From: a virus
IMG/VR virus record: IMGVR_UViG_3300021957_000105
Location: 1-40,040 of that record
Direction: 5' to 3' (one strand)
DNA length: 40,040 nt
Shown: positions 1 through 6,952 of the stretch, piece after piece
Position numbering within the stretch: the stretch's first letter is position 1
Layout: each line of letters begins with the position of its first letter
Made by a program: the position numbers and the translations under genes
The notes under the pieces: generated by a model
Databases searched by the model: none
Told to the model about the DNA's origin: nothing
What the model saw: only the letters and a program-made list of their open reading frames with translations

Positions 1-435
1 GACAACACCTGCTTCAATCAACTTTCGGCGATTGTCCAGGTGTGCGGCTTGAGTTTCTTCTTTAGATCCACCGAAGTATGGGACACAATGACCCTCTTCA
101 GCCATGACAGCAGTAACCGGTCGCCATGCATCTGTCGTTGGACAATGCACATCAAAGTCACCAAGGATACGACCAAACTTACCCTTCATGTCTTCGCCAT
201 CACGAGCAACTTGTGTTCTCAATACTGGATTCTTACCCAGTAATTCTTTGAGTCGCTTGCTTGCGGCTTTACCGAATACCTTTTCTACCTTGTCTCGGGT
301 ACGTGATTCGGGTGTATCAATGCCCATGATACGTACTCGCTCGTTTTTCAACCAGACACCAAAACCAAGATCAATGTCAACATCTACTGTGTCACCATCA
401 ACCACCTTAATCAACTTCGTTCTATATTCGTACAT
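1..435 (-). CDS. Staphylococcal-nuclease-like (SNase) protein, C-terminus cut by window edge
   Basis: The reading frame is open from an ATG at 435 to the left edge, giving 145 residues without a stop, so the C-terminus is missing. An AAGGA ribosome-binding site lies just upstream. Residues 11-16 read VVDGDT, and 33-43 read VRIMGIDTPES, which matches the thermonuclease core: the catalytic Asp of GDT, then Arg35, Asp40 and Glu43 in the R...DTPE block. A GR pair at 88-89 fits the second catalytic Arg. The family cleaves DNA or RNA with Ca2+. No signal peptide is visible, so the product is probably cytoplasmic and may degrade host DNA or process phage DNA; that role is inference. It lies 8 bases downstream of the secreted-protein gene and is probably co-transcribed from the same late promoter. 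Confidence 0.8.
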   Translation of the reverse strand, partial: MYEYRTKLIKVVDGDTVDVDIDLGFGVWLKNERVRIMGIDTPESRTRDKVEKVFGKAASKRLKELLGKNPVLRTQVARDGEDMKGKFGRILGDFDVHCPTTDAWRPVTAVMAEEGHCVPYFGGSKEETQAAHLDNRRKLIEAGVV

Positions 436-443
436 TGCTTTCC

Positions 444-812
444 TTAAAAATTAAATTCTATTCTTGCGCCGACCATATGATTATTAACAACAACCGCTGC
501 CCTTGAACCTGCGACTGTCCATAGTAACCACTCGGGGGCATCGTTCTCAATCAAACTGTGCATTCCCCAGAGACTTAAAGCAGTAGCAAGGGCAAGTTCG
601 CCATCACTAATTGTACTGCCGAACACGGGGTTCACTTCACGAAAACATTCACACGGGTCTCTCATCGCAGAATATGACTGTAAACCATCTAGAACTACAA
701 CACTAGCATAGAACGTGTAAATTTGTTTTTCTCTTTCACTCCACTCTTTCGCACTTACATTATGTGTCCATAGCAAAAGGCACATTAGTGCCATTACTTT
801 TTTAACGTACAT
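444..812 (-). CDS. Small secreted or membrane protein of unknown function, late-expressed
   Basis: The product has 122 residues. I chose the ATG at 812 because GAGAGG lies 7 bases upstream; the longer frame to 851 would run into the late promoter. Residues 1-21 form a signal peptide (MYVKKVMALMCLLLW..., with a likely cut after NVSA). The mature part has three fairly hydrophobic stretches around residues 30-45, 72-88 and 95-115, a conserved-looking REVNPVFG segment, and ends in IEFNF. The D..QS...E.NPVFG layout recalls small DUF5658-type membrane proteins, but this is only a resemblance. A TATAAATA late box lies at 856-863. Late timing plus export would suit envelope remodelling, lysis support or superinfection exclusion, none of which is shown. 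Confidence 0.7.
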   Translation of the reverse strand: MYVKKVMALMCLLLWTHNVSAKEWSEREKQIYTFYASVVVLDGLQSYSAMRDPCECFREVNPVFGSTISDGELALATALSLWGMHSLIENDAPEWLLWTVAGSRAAVVVNNHMVGARIEFNF

Positions 813-855
813 AACGTTACCTCTCAAAGGGCCCCGACCGAGGCCTCTCAAAAGA

Positions 856-863
856 TATTTATA
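856..863 (-). promoter_or_regulatory. T4-type late promoter (TATAAATA)
   Basis: The minus strand reads GTATAAATA, the gp55-dependent late promoter box. It ends 43 bases before the ATG of the secreted-protein gene and overlaps the end of the methyltransferase gene. The same GTATAAATA core occurs at two other late genes in the window. Confidence 0.7.
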
Positions 864-1587
864 CTTTTAGCGGGTTAGCAGAGGCTATCCTGTTCTTGGC
901 TACTTCAAAATATGTGACATCCATCTCAATACCAATAAAAGAACGATGACAGTTAGCACAGGCAACACCCGTTGTGCCGCTACCCATGGTGTTGTCAAGC
1001 ACCGTATCACCTTCGTTGGAATACGTCTTAATGAGATATTCCATCATGGAAACGGGTTTTTGAGTAGGATGATAACCTTTCTCTTGTTTCCATTTCTGGA
1101 CGCTTTTAGGGTATCTGGTACCCTCTGGATTGTCACGATGTTTTGATTGTGCTGAACCATAGACTTCACCAATTTTGGCGGTATCTGATTTAAAACCACC
1201 ATACGGTGTGCTGTACCACATCTGAGGATTGTATGTTGGTTTCTTGCGATAGAACACCAAAATATTTTCATGTGCCTTGAGCGGCATGACCTTGGCATTC
1301 ATCGGGTTTGTGCCTTGAGGTTTCTCCCAGATCCACTCGTACCGTAGATTCGCCAGATTAGATGCCGCAAGTGTGGTCGTGAATGGCTGTTGGGCGGTGA
1401 ATACCATCGCCGCGTTTTCTTTACAGACCCGATTGTATTGCTCCCACAGTTGATCTAACGGTATGATACTGTCCCATTTACAGGCGGTGGTACCATATGG
1501 TAAATCAACTAGAAGGAGATCAACACTATCATCGGCTAACGACGGTAGTATTTCAAGACAATTACCTAACCGTAAATCTGCATCCAT
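859..1587 (-). CDS. DNA methyltransferase, beta-class N6-adenine/N4-cytosine (N6_N4_Mtase)
   Basis: The 242-residue protein carries the two hallmarks of amino-methylating DNA methyltransferases in beta-class order. The catalytic motif IV DLPY is at residues 28-31, and the SAM-binding motif I DNTMGSGTTG is at 198-207, with HPTQKP at 173-178 and IGIEMD at 218-223. The region between (about 90-170) would hold the target-recognition part. The enzyme transfers a methyl group from SAM to adenine N6 or cytosine N4; the motifs do not settle which base. Its start overlaps the end of the putative endonuclease gene by 22 bases, so the two are translationally coupled and probably form a restriction-modification pair. 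An orphan methyltransferase protecting phage DNA is the alternative. Confidence 0.92.
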   Translation of the reverse strand: MDADLRLGNCLEILPSLADDSVDLLLVDLPYGTTACKWDSIIPLDQLWEQYNRVCKENAAMVFTAQQPFTTTLAASNLANLRYEWIWEKPQGTNPMNAKVMPLKAHENILVFYRKKPTYNPQMWYSTPYGGFKSDTAKIGEVYGSAQSKHRDNPEGTRYPKSVQKWKQEKGYHPTQKPVSMMEYLIKTYSNEGDTVLDNTMGSGTTGVACANCHRSFIGIEMDVTYFEVAKNRIASANPLKV

Positions 1588-2159
1588 TCTTCAAGTCCTA
1601 TTGTGTATTCTGAATTAAGGAGATCAACCAGTCGCTTAGAGCCAGACATCCAATCATCGTTGTCTGCTTTCTCACCGCCCTGTTGAGCACCAAAGTACTT
1701 ATTACGGATCTTACCCTTTGCAATACCCTTCATCACAAGGTGGTTTTCTTCAGCAAGTATTTTCTGAAAGTTTTCTTTAGACATCAACCGAACAACATCG
1801 TCAGTGCCGTCAGGATTAATACCCGCAAAACACAGCCATTCCCAGTCTTTACCCTCAGCAACGTGGTTCATCATCCAAGTGTTTTCCTGAATGATACCAT
1901 TTTTCTGTTGGGCAAGAGAGAACTTGTATTCAATCTTGACACCGTTGATGATAGAATCATGACTCGGGTTGAGTGGTCGTTCTACTTTACAGCCAAGTTC
2001 AGCAAACACACCGTCAAGAATCTTCTCGCCGAACTGACCTTTCTGCTTGTTGCCGAGGAACTTGTATCCCTCAAACGCAGTGCCAATCCAATAGTCTTGA
2101 TTCTGTTCAACGATATAATCTTTAGCGCCACACTTGAGGGCAGAGGAAGAAAGATTCAT
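1566..2159 (-). CDS. Putative restriction endonuclease, PD-(D/E)xK-like
   Basis: The 197-residue protein has no family I recognise by name, but it shows the active-site pattern of PD-(D/E)xK nucleases. Asp68 in SHDS is followed eight residues later by Glu77-Tyr-Lys79 (VKIEYK), and Glu45 lies in an upstream helix (GQFGEKILDG). The predicted strand order (helix with Glu, turn, strand with Asp, strand with ExK) fits. It is the first gene of a two-gene operon behind a sigma70-type promoter at 2192-2220, has a GGAG site before ATG 2159, and overlaps the methyltransferase gene. The pairing with a DNA methyltransferase is the main reason to call it a type II restriction enzyme; a phage endonuclease attacking host DNA is an alternative. 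Function is inferred. Confidence 0.6.
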   Translation of the reverse strand: MNLSSSALKCGAKDYIVEQNQDYWIGTAFEGYKFLGNKQKGQFGEKILDGVFAELGCKVERPLNPSHDSIINGVKIEYKFSLAQQKNGIIQENTWMMNHVAEGKDWEWLCFAGINPDGTDDVVRLMSKENFQKILAEENHLVMKGIAKGKIRNKYFGAQQGGEKADNDDWMSGSKRLVDLLNSEYTIGLEEWMQIYG

Positions 2160-2191
2160 AATAATAACTCCAATTCACTAATTCAAACACT

Positions 2192-2220
2192 ATGATATCA
2201 TGATTGGAGTGTTTTGTCAA
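2192..2220 (-). promoter_or_regulatory. Sigma70-type promoter of the endonuclease-methyltransferase operon
   Basis: On the minus strand TTGACA (2215-2220), 17 bases, then TATCAT (2192-2197). It sits in the gap after the carbamoyltransferase gene, 33 bases before the endonuclease ATG, so the pair can be expressed early by host RNA polymerase independently of the upstream operon. Confidence 0.7.
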
Positions 2221-3905
2221 CATGTTTTATCAATTTTCATCAATTTATTTTCGTGAACTATTATCACATGATCTAGATCACGATTGTCTAGAATCCACAG
2301 AGCATCTTCTAGTGTATTGAGAATAGGTTTACCGCCTATGTTGAACGAGGTATTGAGCAGTACATACGGGCTTCGCCTGTCCAATAACTGGTAGATAAAA
2401 GGCGATTCGTGTTTCTTTAGTGCCTGAACTCTTGCGGTGTTATCCACATGATTGACCGCAGATAGTTGTTCTCGCCATGATTCTCGTGTTGTCAAAGCAT
2501 AGTTCATTGCTTCCAGATTGTAATACGATGGACTCTCAAAATATGTTTCAACATCACGATCTCTTACGACCGGAGCAAATGGACGATACCATTCACGATG
2601 CTTGACCTTCGCGTTGATCTTATCTTTCATGCCTGGGTATGACGCACTCGCCAGAATAGATCTTCGGCACAATGATCTAGCACCGACTTCAATACCACCG
2701 TCAATGAAACCTACAATCTTACCCTCTTCTATTATATCAGAGAAATCTTCAAGATCAATCTCTGTCGCGGCTCGTTCTTCCAGAAGAGCCGGCACATTCT
2801 CTAGATCCATCAATCGGAGATCTGATAGATGTGGATCTTTACAAGGCGCTAGATCTCGCTTGAAGAAGTCCGCAAGCATACCCAGAGCAAGACCTGAATC
2901 ACCAGGATTAGAAGGTACAAACACGTTGAAATTTGGATATAGTTCTCGGATCATTTGATTCACGATCACGTTCATACCACAACCGCCACTAATCAATATG
3001 TTGTTATCATATTTCTCAGCGATTGGTACAATAGACTCGTCAAAGACAGTCTTGATCATGACCTTGGCGAGTTCTTGGAGTTCCCATGCGATTTGACATT
3101 CTTGTTCTTTGGTTAAAGGAAACTTGTCAGGAAATCCATATCGTTTTTTGTAGTGATCAATCAACTGCTTGCCCGGCCACATATTACCAAGCAATCCCTC
3201 TTCTTTGAAGACTAACTTCGGATAGACCTCTTTCATATACCAGTTGATAGTATGATAAGCGTCAGTCGTGTAGTGACCATATGCAGATAGACCCATCATT
3301 TTACCTGCGGTGTCAATTCTGATAGATCTTGCAAGACGACCACCACCTCCCGGCGATGGCTTTAAACATATACTGAATGGCAGAAAGTCGGATAAATTGC
3401 AGAACAACCAACCGATATTGATATAGTCTAACACCTCATGATTTAATCGGTGTTTGTCAAAACCAAATCTGCCCGAGAAACAAGTATCACCACCGCCATC
3501 ATAGGTCAAGGCTAATGCTCTTCCGCCACGAAAAGGCGATTGCACATAGGCAGACCTTGCGTGAAGGGCATGGTGATGAACATCTCCCATGTCTATCATT
3601 TCATCATTCTTGAAAGCCGAGCCTAGAATTCTCAGCAACTCCGGCTCTGATTCCTTGAAAAAGAATCCTTTGTGAAGGATGTACTTAAAGTCATTATCAA
3701 TATCGTAGTCTCGTTTGAGAAGACGAATCACCTCTTGGATGATATGCATGAACTCATCCAGCCGCGCTTTGTTTTTAAGTGACGGCTGATAGTGTTTTTC
3801 TTTAATGATTTTTTCTAGTTCTACCTGTATAATGCGATCATTTGCAGGATCAGTTACAGCGATTGCGGCATCATGCCCTAGAAATATGGCAAGCGATGGT
3901 TTCAT
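2217..3905 (-). CDS. Carbamoyltransferase, NodU/TobZ family
   Basis: At 562 residues this is the normal length for the family. The N-terminal Kae1-like domain shows GHDAA at 10-14, the metal-binding histidines in DVHHHALHARSAY (about 108-120) and the phosphate-binding TYDGGGDT at 134-141. SGGCGMNV and PSNPGDSGLALG lie mid-protein, and a C-terminal YrdC-like half contains GARSLCRRSIL, HREWYRPFAPVV and the YVLLNTSFNIGGKP block. Family members make carbamoyl adenylate from carbamoyl phosphate and ATP and pass the carbamoyl group to a hydroxyl, typically on a sugar or antibiotic. Phage members are known but their acceptor is generally undefined; a sugar or a modified base are both possible. The gene begins 2 bases after a small basic protein gene and ends the long 6542-2217 gene run. 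Confidence 0.92.
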   Translation of the reverse strand: MKPSLAIFLGHDAAIAVTDPANDRIIQVELEKIIKEKHYQPSLKNKARLDEFMHIIQEVIRLLKRDYDIDNDFKYILHKGFFFKESEPELLRILGSAFKNDEMIDMGDVHHHALHARSAYVQSPFRGGRALALTYDGGGDTCFSGRFGFDKHRLNHEVLDYINIGWLFCNLSDFLPFSICLKPSPGGGGRLARSIRIDTAGKMMGLSAYGHYTTDAYHTINWYMKEVYPKLVFKEEGLLGNMWPGKQLIDHYKKRYGFPDKFPLTKEQECQIAWELQELAKVMIKTVFDESIVPIAEKYDNNILISGGCGMNVIVNQMIRELYPNFNVFVPSNPGDSGLALGMLADFFKRDLAPCKDPHLSDLRLMDLENVPALLEERAATEIDLEDFSDIIEEGKIVGFIDGGIEVGARSLCRRSILASASYPGMKDKINAKVKHREWYRPFAPVVRDRDVETYFESPSYYNLEAMNYALTTRESWREQLSAVNHVDNTARVQALKKHESPFIYQLLDRRSPYVLLNTSFNIGGKPILNTLEDALWILDNRDLDHVIIVHENKLMKIDKTC

Positions 3906-3907
3906 TA

Positions 3908-4231
3908 TTACGAGATCATCTCCGAAATTTCACGAGCATACTTCGCGTTGGTTACTGGGACTGCGTTGCTTTTGTGGAGAGTGGCAATTCCGATGACGAA
4001 ATCTCCGGTGTATTGCTGGGACTCTCGCTTGTCGCCTCCTGCCTTTCTTGGAGTAAGAGGTGCCGATGGGTAGCGTTCAATCTCTGACGCACGTTGGCTT
4101 GCATACGACGAACTTGGTTTGTATTCCTGAAACTTAGGCGGTGCATATTTGACATAGACTTCCCCTTTGGGTTTTTTAGGCTTGCGTTTCCGACCACTAC
4201 TGTCGTACTTATACGATCCGAAAACTCTCAT
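3908..4231 (-). CDS. Small basic conserved-looking phage protein, function unknown
   Basis: The product has 107 residues with a strongly basic N-terminus (GRKRKPKKPKGE at 13-24), a proline- and serine-rich middle and a compact C-terminus containing TGDFVIGIATLHKSNAVPV. The last block looks like a defined motif shared among T4-like marine phages, which I recall but cannot verify here. ATG 4231 has a very good GGAGGA site. It is packed between an acidic protein gene and the carbamoyltransferase. The basic tail suggests nucleic-acid contact; this is inference. Confidence 0.7.
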   Translation of the reverse strand: MRVFGSYKYDSSGRKRKPKKPKGEVYVKYAPPKFQEYKPSSSYASQRASEIERYPSAPLTPRKAGGDKRESQQYTGDFVIGIATLHKSNAVPVTNAKYAREISEMIS

Positions 4232-4852
4232 TCATTCCTCCATATATGAAAAGTGCTCTTGAATATCAATTGAACTTCTTTCATCATGCCAGTCAGTGAC
4301 GAACTCACCAACCATGGCATAGTAGCCTTTACCTGTGGTATCGGCATAATCAAAGTCAGCATCAATCTCTATCTTATCATAAAAATAACTCTCAATCAAG
4401 TGGGCACAGTCAGTTTCTACAATACCGACATAAAATTTCTCGGGATCAAAGTCGTCTTCTGACATGATGAGAACTTCACCAAAGCCACCTTTCTCAGCAC
4501 TATGGAACACAAGAACAGGCACGGTATCTTTGCCGGGATGGTTATCGCTCGTATATGCCTCTCGGCCATAGAGATGATTATACTCAAACGGACCTAAGTG
4601 ATCACCAATCTCGTTGCCGTCAACGTCTTCCTCTTGGATATAATACTGGTTGTCAGCATATGGACCATTGAGATGTTCAATATCATCTAACTCATGCCAT
4701 GGAAATTCAGATCCACAATCATCAAAATCAGCAAAGTGATCAATGATATCACCCTCATCGGCATCTTTAAAATCATCAAACTGCGCTTGAGTGATTTGAC
4801 CAATGGTTAACTCGCCGCCATAGCGACCAGTGGATACTCTAAATCTACGCAT
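4232..4852 (-). CDS. Acidic protein of unknown function
   Basis: I chose ATG 4852 (MRRFRVSTGRYG) because GGAGAAG lies upstream and the start shares TGATG with the preceding stop; the longer frame to 4867 would overlap the neighbour further. The 206-residue product is very acidic and rich in Asp, Glu, Tyr and Phe, without cysteine clusters, signal peptide or membrane segments. An N-terminal YGGELTIGQITQ stretch is followed by long acidic blocks. DNA mimicry is a possible reading of such composition but unsupported. I do not recognise a family. Confidence 0.7.
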   Translation of the reverse strand: MRRFRVSTGRYGGELTIGQITQAQFDDFKDADEGDIIDHFADFDDCGSEFPWHELDDIEHLNGPYADNQYYIQEEDVDGNEIGDHLGPFEYNHLYGREAYTSDNHPGKDTVPVLVFHSAEKGGFGEVLIMSEDDFDPEKFYVGIVETDCAHLIESYFYDKIEIDADFDYADTTGKGYYAMVGEFVTDWHDERSSIDIQEHFSYMEE

Positions 4853-5325
4853 CAATTCTTCTCCCAACTAATATCAGGGCGAGTGTCGCCACTGCCATTC
4901 CAATTTACTTTACAACCACTCTCCTCAATGAGAGGAATGATTGCCTTGAAGTTGGCAACACCTTCGTCGCGGCCATCGAAACAGAATACAGAACTACCAG
5001 CAATTTCTGGGGGCATACAAACAAAGCCATCCACACTGGTGTCAGGTTCATAGCCGAGATCCTCGAAGTCACCTGAAACGAAACCCTCTCCTTCACAATG
5101 TCCACAATGTTCATCTTCTTCATCGTCGAAACCTGTACCGTCACAGTAGTGGCAATCTTCTTCGCTCGCACCATAGACTTCACAGTCCTGAGAATGATTG
5201 AACAACACTTTGGACAAGTCATCATGCTCGACTTCACCCCATGCACACGATTGACAACACGGCAGGTTCCACTCAACGAACCAACCTTCGGCACGAAGTG
5301 CCTCCTGCATTCTAGCAAAACTCAT
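4852..5325 (-). CDS. Cysteine-rich putative zinc-binding protein, unknown function
   Basis: The product has 157 residues. The N-terminus (about 12-55) has EGW..EWNLPCCQSC...E and VLFNHSQDCE, resembling the DUF6891-type layout. Two CxxCxGxG repeats follow, CHYCDGTGF and CGHCEGEGF at about 58-82, like the zinc-binding repeats of DnaJ. The C-terminal half has a DTRPDISW end. It probably binds zinc and may contact proteins or nucleic acids. The start overlaps the end of the upstream 50-residue gene by 14 bases and its stop overlaps the next start in TGATG. Confidence 0.7.
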   Translation of the reverse strand: MSFARMQEALRAEGWFVEWNLPCCQSCAWGEVEHDDLSKVLFNHSQDCEVYGASEEDCHYCDGTGFDDEEDEHCGHCEGEGFVSGDFEDLGYEPDTSVDGFVCMPPEIAGSSVFCFDGRDEGVANFKAIIPLIEESGCKVNWNGSGDTRPDISWEKN

Positions 5326-5464
5326 CGCACTTCCTTATAGTTTCGTAATCTGTTAATAGCATCATTTCACCTTGAGCCGCCACTACTTGTTCTGGTAGGA
5401 TCCCAGATTCGAGACATGCTTCATACCAATCAGCAAACCCAACCACTGCTTCTTCAAAACTCAT
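5312..5464 (-). CDS. 50-residue hypothetical protein
   Basis: ATG 5464 overlaps the preceding stop in ATGA, and the frame ends 14 bases inside the next gene. The product starts MSFEEAVVGFADWYEACLES and is an acidic, helix-prone peptide with two late cysteines. Support comes from tight coupling on both sides and from filling an otherwise empty gap in a packed operon. Function unknown. Confidence 0.55.
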   Translation of the reverse strand: MSFEEAVVGFADWYEACLESGILPEQVVAAQGEMMLLTDYETIRKCDEFC

Positions 5465-5667
5465 CGATACACCTCATCCGTTTTTACGAACACTGTGTAG
5501 TCCGTGTTATGACCAGGAAACCCCTTATCATCATGCACTACCATGTCCACACCGAAACCTTCGTCAAAGACCTCTGAAACGAAACCAAACGCACGTTTAC
5601 CGTTGCGTTCAAAGTTTACATAGCAACCGTTCAGATACGCTTTGTGGTTAGTTGTTACTTCACTCAT
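5461..5667 (-). CDS. 68-residue hypothetical protein
   Basis: The product starts MSEVTTNHKAYLNGCYVNF and has alternating strand-like segments (GKRAFGFVSEVF, YTVFVKTDEVYR) suggesting a small beta-barrel, perhaps SH3-like. AGGAG precedes ATG 5667, and both ends overlap neighbours in ATGA. No family recognised. Confidence 0.65.
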   Translation of the reverse strand: MSEVTTNHKAYLNGCYVNFERNGKRAFGFVSEVFDEGFGVDMVVHDDKGFPGHNTDYTVFVKTDEVYR

Positions 5668-5813
5668 GTATTATCTCCTGACCGATATTTGACATCGTTC
5701 TTATCGAACGGTTTGCGAGCGGCAGTCTTATCTGCCTCTTTCTTTCTGTCCTTCATGACGATGGACTTGTTGAATTTGTGGGCAAACTTCGCCACGGGAT
5801 TCTTCTCTTTCAC
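5664..5813 (-). CDS. 49-residue basic peptide with GTG start
   Basis: The frame starts at GTG 5813, 8 bases after AAGGAG, and its stop overlaps the next ATG in ATGA. The product (KEKNPVAKFAHKFNKS... KDRKKEADK) is lysine-rich and closely resembles a tiny basic protein seen in many T4-like marine phages, as I recall. It could bind nucleic acid. The GTG start explains why a plain ATG scan misses it. Confidence 0.65.
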   Translation of the reverse strand: MKEKNPVAKFAHKFNKSIVMKDRKKEADKTAARKPFDKNDVKYRSGDNT

Positions 5814-5825
5814 CAGAACAACTCC

Positions 5826-6098
5826 TTAGATTAAATATCCTTTTGTTTTTAAACTGTCTGGTGTCCATCCTTCGATGATGATTTTAGCCGTCATACCGAA
5901 TCCCATAGCGTCAAGAACACCACGGATGTATTCGATCTCATCTGCCTCTTTCAGACCAGCATGATACGCACGGCTGTCATCCGCCATCATGAATGTCCAG
6001 TCGTGAAACTTACATTTCTCATGAAGGATTTCACAGATTTCTGTGGCTTCCATACCACTATTGAAGGCTTTCGCATACAAATTTAAACTATTCTCCAT
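5826..6098 (-). CDS. 90-residue hypothetical protein
   Basis: The product begins MENSLNLYAKAFNSG and appears mostly helical, with EICEILHEKCKFHDWTF and a C-terminal GWTPDSLKTKGYLI. AGGAG lies 9 bases before ATG 6098, which is 11 bases inside the upstream gene. No family recognised. Confidence 0.65.
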   Translation of the reverse strand: MENSLNLYAKAFNSGMEATEICEILHEKCKFHDWTFMMADDSRAYHAGLKEADEIEYIRGVLDAMGFGMTAKIIIEGWTPDSLKTKGYLI

Positions 6099-6264
6099 TC
6101 AACGGTACTCCTATTGCACAATATTCAGTCCATGCTTTGAACACTTTTATGGACTCTTTCTTACTCAAACCAAAAGACTCTTGCAGAACTCTGGGTGCAC
6201 CAAACATGTTGATGGTACCACTGTCCCGCAATTTGTCCAGAAAAATAAACATTTCGTTACCCAT
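6088..6264 (-). CDS. 58-residue conserved-looking helical protein
   Basis: ATG 6264 follows GGAGG by 7 bases and shares its first base with the upstream stop codon. The product reads MGNEMFIFLDKLRDSG...MFGAPRVLQESFGLSKKES, with an FLDKLRDSGT..MFGA..LQ..FGL.++E pattern that I associate with a small protein widespread in marine T4-like phages. The second half resembles a short helix-turn-helix, so a DNA-binding role is conceivable. Overlaps the next gene by 11 bases. Confidence 0.65.
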   Translation of the reverse strand: MGNEMFIFLDKLRDSGTINMFGAPRVLQESFGLSKKESIKVFKAWTEYCAIGVPLNGE

Positions 6265-6542
6265 TATGATGCCTCCTTAGGTGCAAACAACTTAGAAAAA
6301 CCTTCGACCAGAAGATTGTAAGAAAAGATCTCATATCGCCACTCACGGTACCAACAATGGTATTCGTCAGACTCAAACATTTCCTGTTCTGCTTTCTCGT
6401 AACGAGCCTCAAACGCCTTGAGACAATCCAAAGTATCTTCAATACCCATGAAACCTTTGAGGATTTGAAGTGCTTTGTTGAAGTCAATTTCGCCTTCTAG
6501 TTCTTCTCGGTCAAACGCATCTTGGTAAATAACTCGGGCCAT
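6264..6542 (-). CDS. 92-residue hypothetical protein, first gene of a micro-gene operon
   Basis: I chose ATG 6542 (MARVIYQDAF) because GAGAG of the 32-base leader repeat lies upstream; ATG 6557 has no ribosome-binding site. The product is acidic and helical (EELEGEIDFNKALQ, KAFEARYEKAEQEMFESDEY) with a tryptophan-rich WYREWRYEIF block. It is directly behind the strong promoter at 6571-6599. Function unknown. Confidence 0.65.
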   Translation of the reverse strand: MARVIYQDAFDREELEGEIDFNKALQILKGFMGIEDTLDCLKAFEARYEKAEQEMFESDEYHCWYREWRYEIFSYNLLVEGFSKLFAPKEAS

Positions 6543-6548
6543 GTCTCT

Positions 6549-6580
6549 ATCTCTCATTGATTAAAAACATATTATCGCAC
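6549..6580 (-). repeat. 32-base promoter-leader repeat, copy A
   Basis: Identical over 32 bases to 7697-7728. On the minus strand it runs from just before the -10 box GATAAT through the 5' leader to the GAGAGAT ribosome-binding site. In both copies the ATG follows 6 bases after GAGAGAT. Confidence 0.9.
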
Positions 6581-6599
6581 ATTGGAACAGGTTTGTCAA
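6571..6599 (-). promoter_or_regulatory. Strong sigma70-type promoter
   Basis: TTGACA (6594-6599), 17 bases, GATAAT (6571-6576) on the minus strand, with TGC just before the -10 (extended -10). It drives the gene run from 6542 down to 2217. Confidence 0.8.
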
Positions 6600-6622
6600 T
6601 CACCTGGATGAATAGTCATTAT

Positions 6623-6769
6623 TCAGCCGGTGAATAGTAGTCCGTAACCGAACATAGCACCAAGAATAGCACCCATGAAACAACAAGCGAAAAACGCTAC
6701 CACAGGATTCTCTTTGATCTGCTTTTCCCGCTTAGGCACAGAAAAATCTTTCTTTGCATAATCTCGCAT
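6623..6769 (-). CDS. 48-residue single-span membrane peptide
   Basis: ATG 6769 is preceded by GGGAGG in a leader repeat (6761-6783). The product has a basic, soluble N-terminus (MRDYAKKDFSVPKREK) and one hydrophobic span, VVAFFACCFMGAILGAMFGY, at about 23-42. It is probably an inner-membrane peptide. Role unknown. A 5-base gap to the next promoter follows the stop region. Confidence 0.6.
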   Translation of the reverse strand: MRDYAKKDFSVPKREKQIKENPVVAFFACCFMGAILGAMFGYGLLFTG

Positions 6770-6783
6770 ACTAAAATGCCTCC
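6761..6783 (-). repeat. 23-base translation-initiation leader repeat, copy A
   Basis: Matches 6930-6952 at 22 of 23 bases. It contains GGAGG, a T-rich spacer, and the codons for Met-Arg-Asp, so two adjacent genes share both ribosome-binding site and first codons. Confidence 0.85.
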
Positions 6784-6785
6784 CT

Positions 6786-6938
6786 TTAATCAAACTTGTC
6801 TAGAATTGCAAGAATGTCCTTGGTATTCAATCCCAAGCGCCGCAGTTTGCGTACTGCCATTTCCCTCGTGATGAGGTCGTCTCGCAATTGCATTGCCACA
6901 AATTCAATCTCTCGTTTTACTTCTCTTATATCTCGCAT
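6786..6938 (-). CDS. 50-residue helical protein
   Basis: I chose ATG 6938 (MRDIREVKREIEFVAMQL) because GGAGG lies just upstream; the longer frame to 7028 overlaps another gene without a ribosome-binding site. The product is charged and helical, ending LRRLGLNTKDILAILDKFD, which suggests a small helix-turn-helix-like fold. Function unknown. Confidence 0.6.
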   Translation of the reverse strand: MRDIREVKREIEFVAMQLRDDLITREMAVRKLRRLGLNTKDILAILDKFD

Positions 6939-6952
6939 ATTAAAATGCCTCC
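6930..6952 (-). repeat. 23-base translation-initiation leader repeat, copy B
   Basis: Second copy of the GGAGG-to-MRD leader at 6761-6783, with one mismatch. Confidence 0.85.

Noticed and set aside
40-454. Two overlapping plus-strand frames
   Set aside because: They are antisense to the SNase-like gene on the minus strand, which has clear nuclease motifs and a ribosome-binding site.
1683-2195. 170-codon plus-strand frame
   Set aside because: It is the antisense shadow of the putative endonuclease; composition is odd and there is no start signal.
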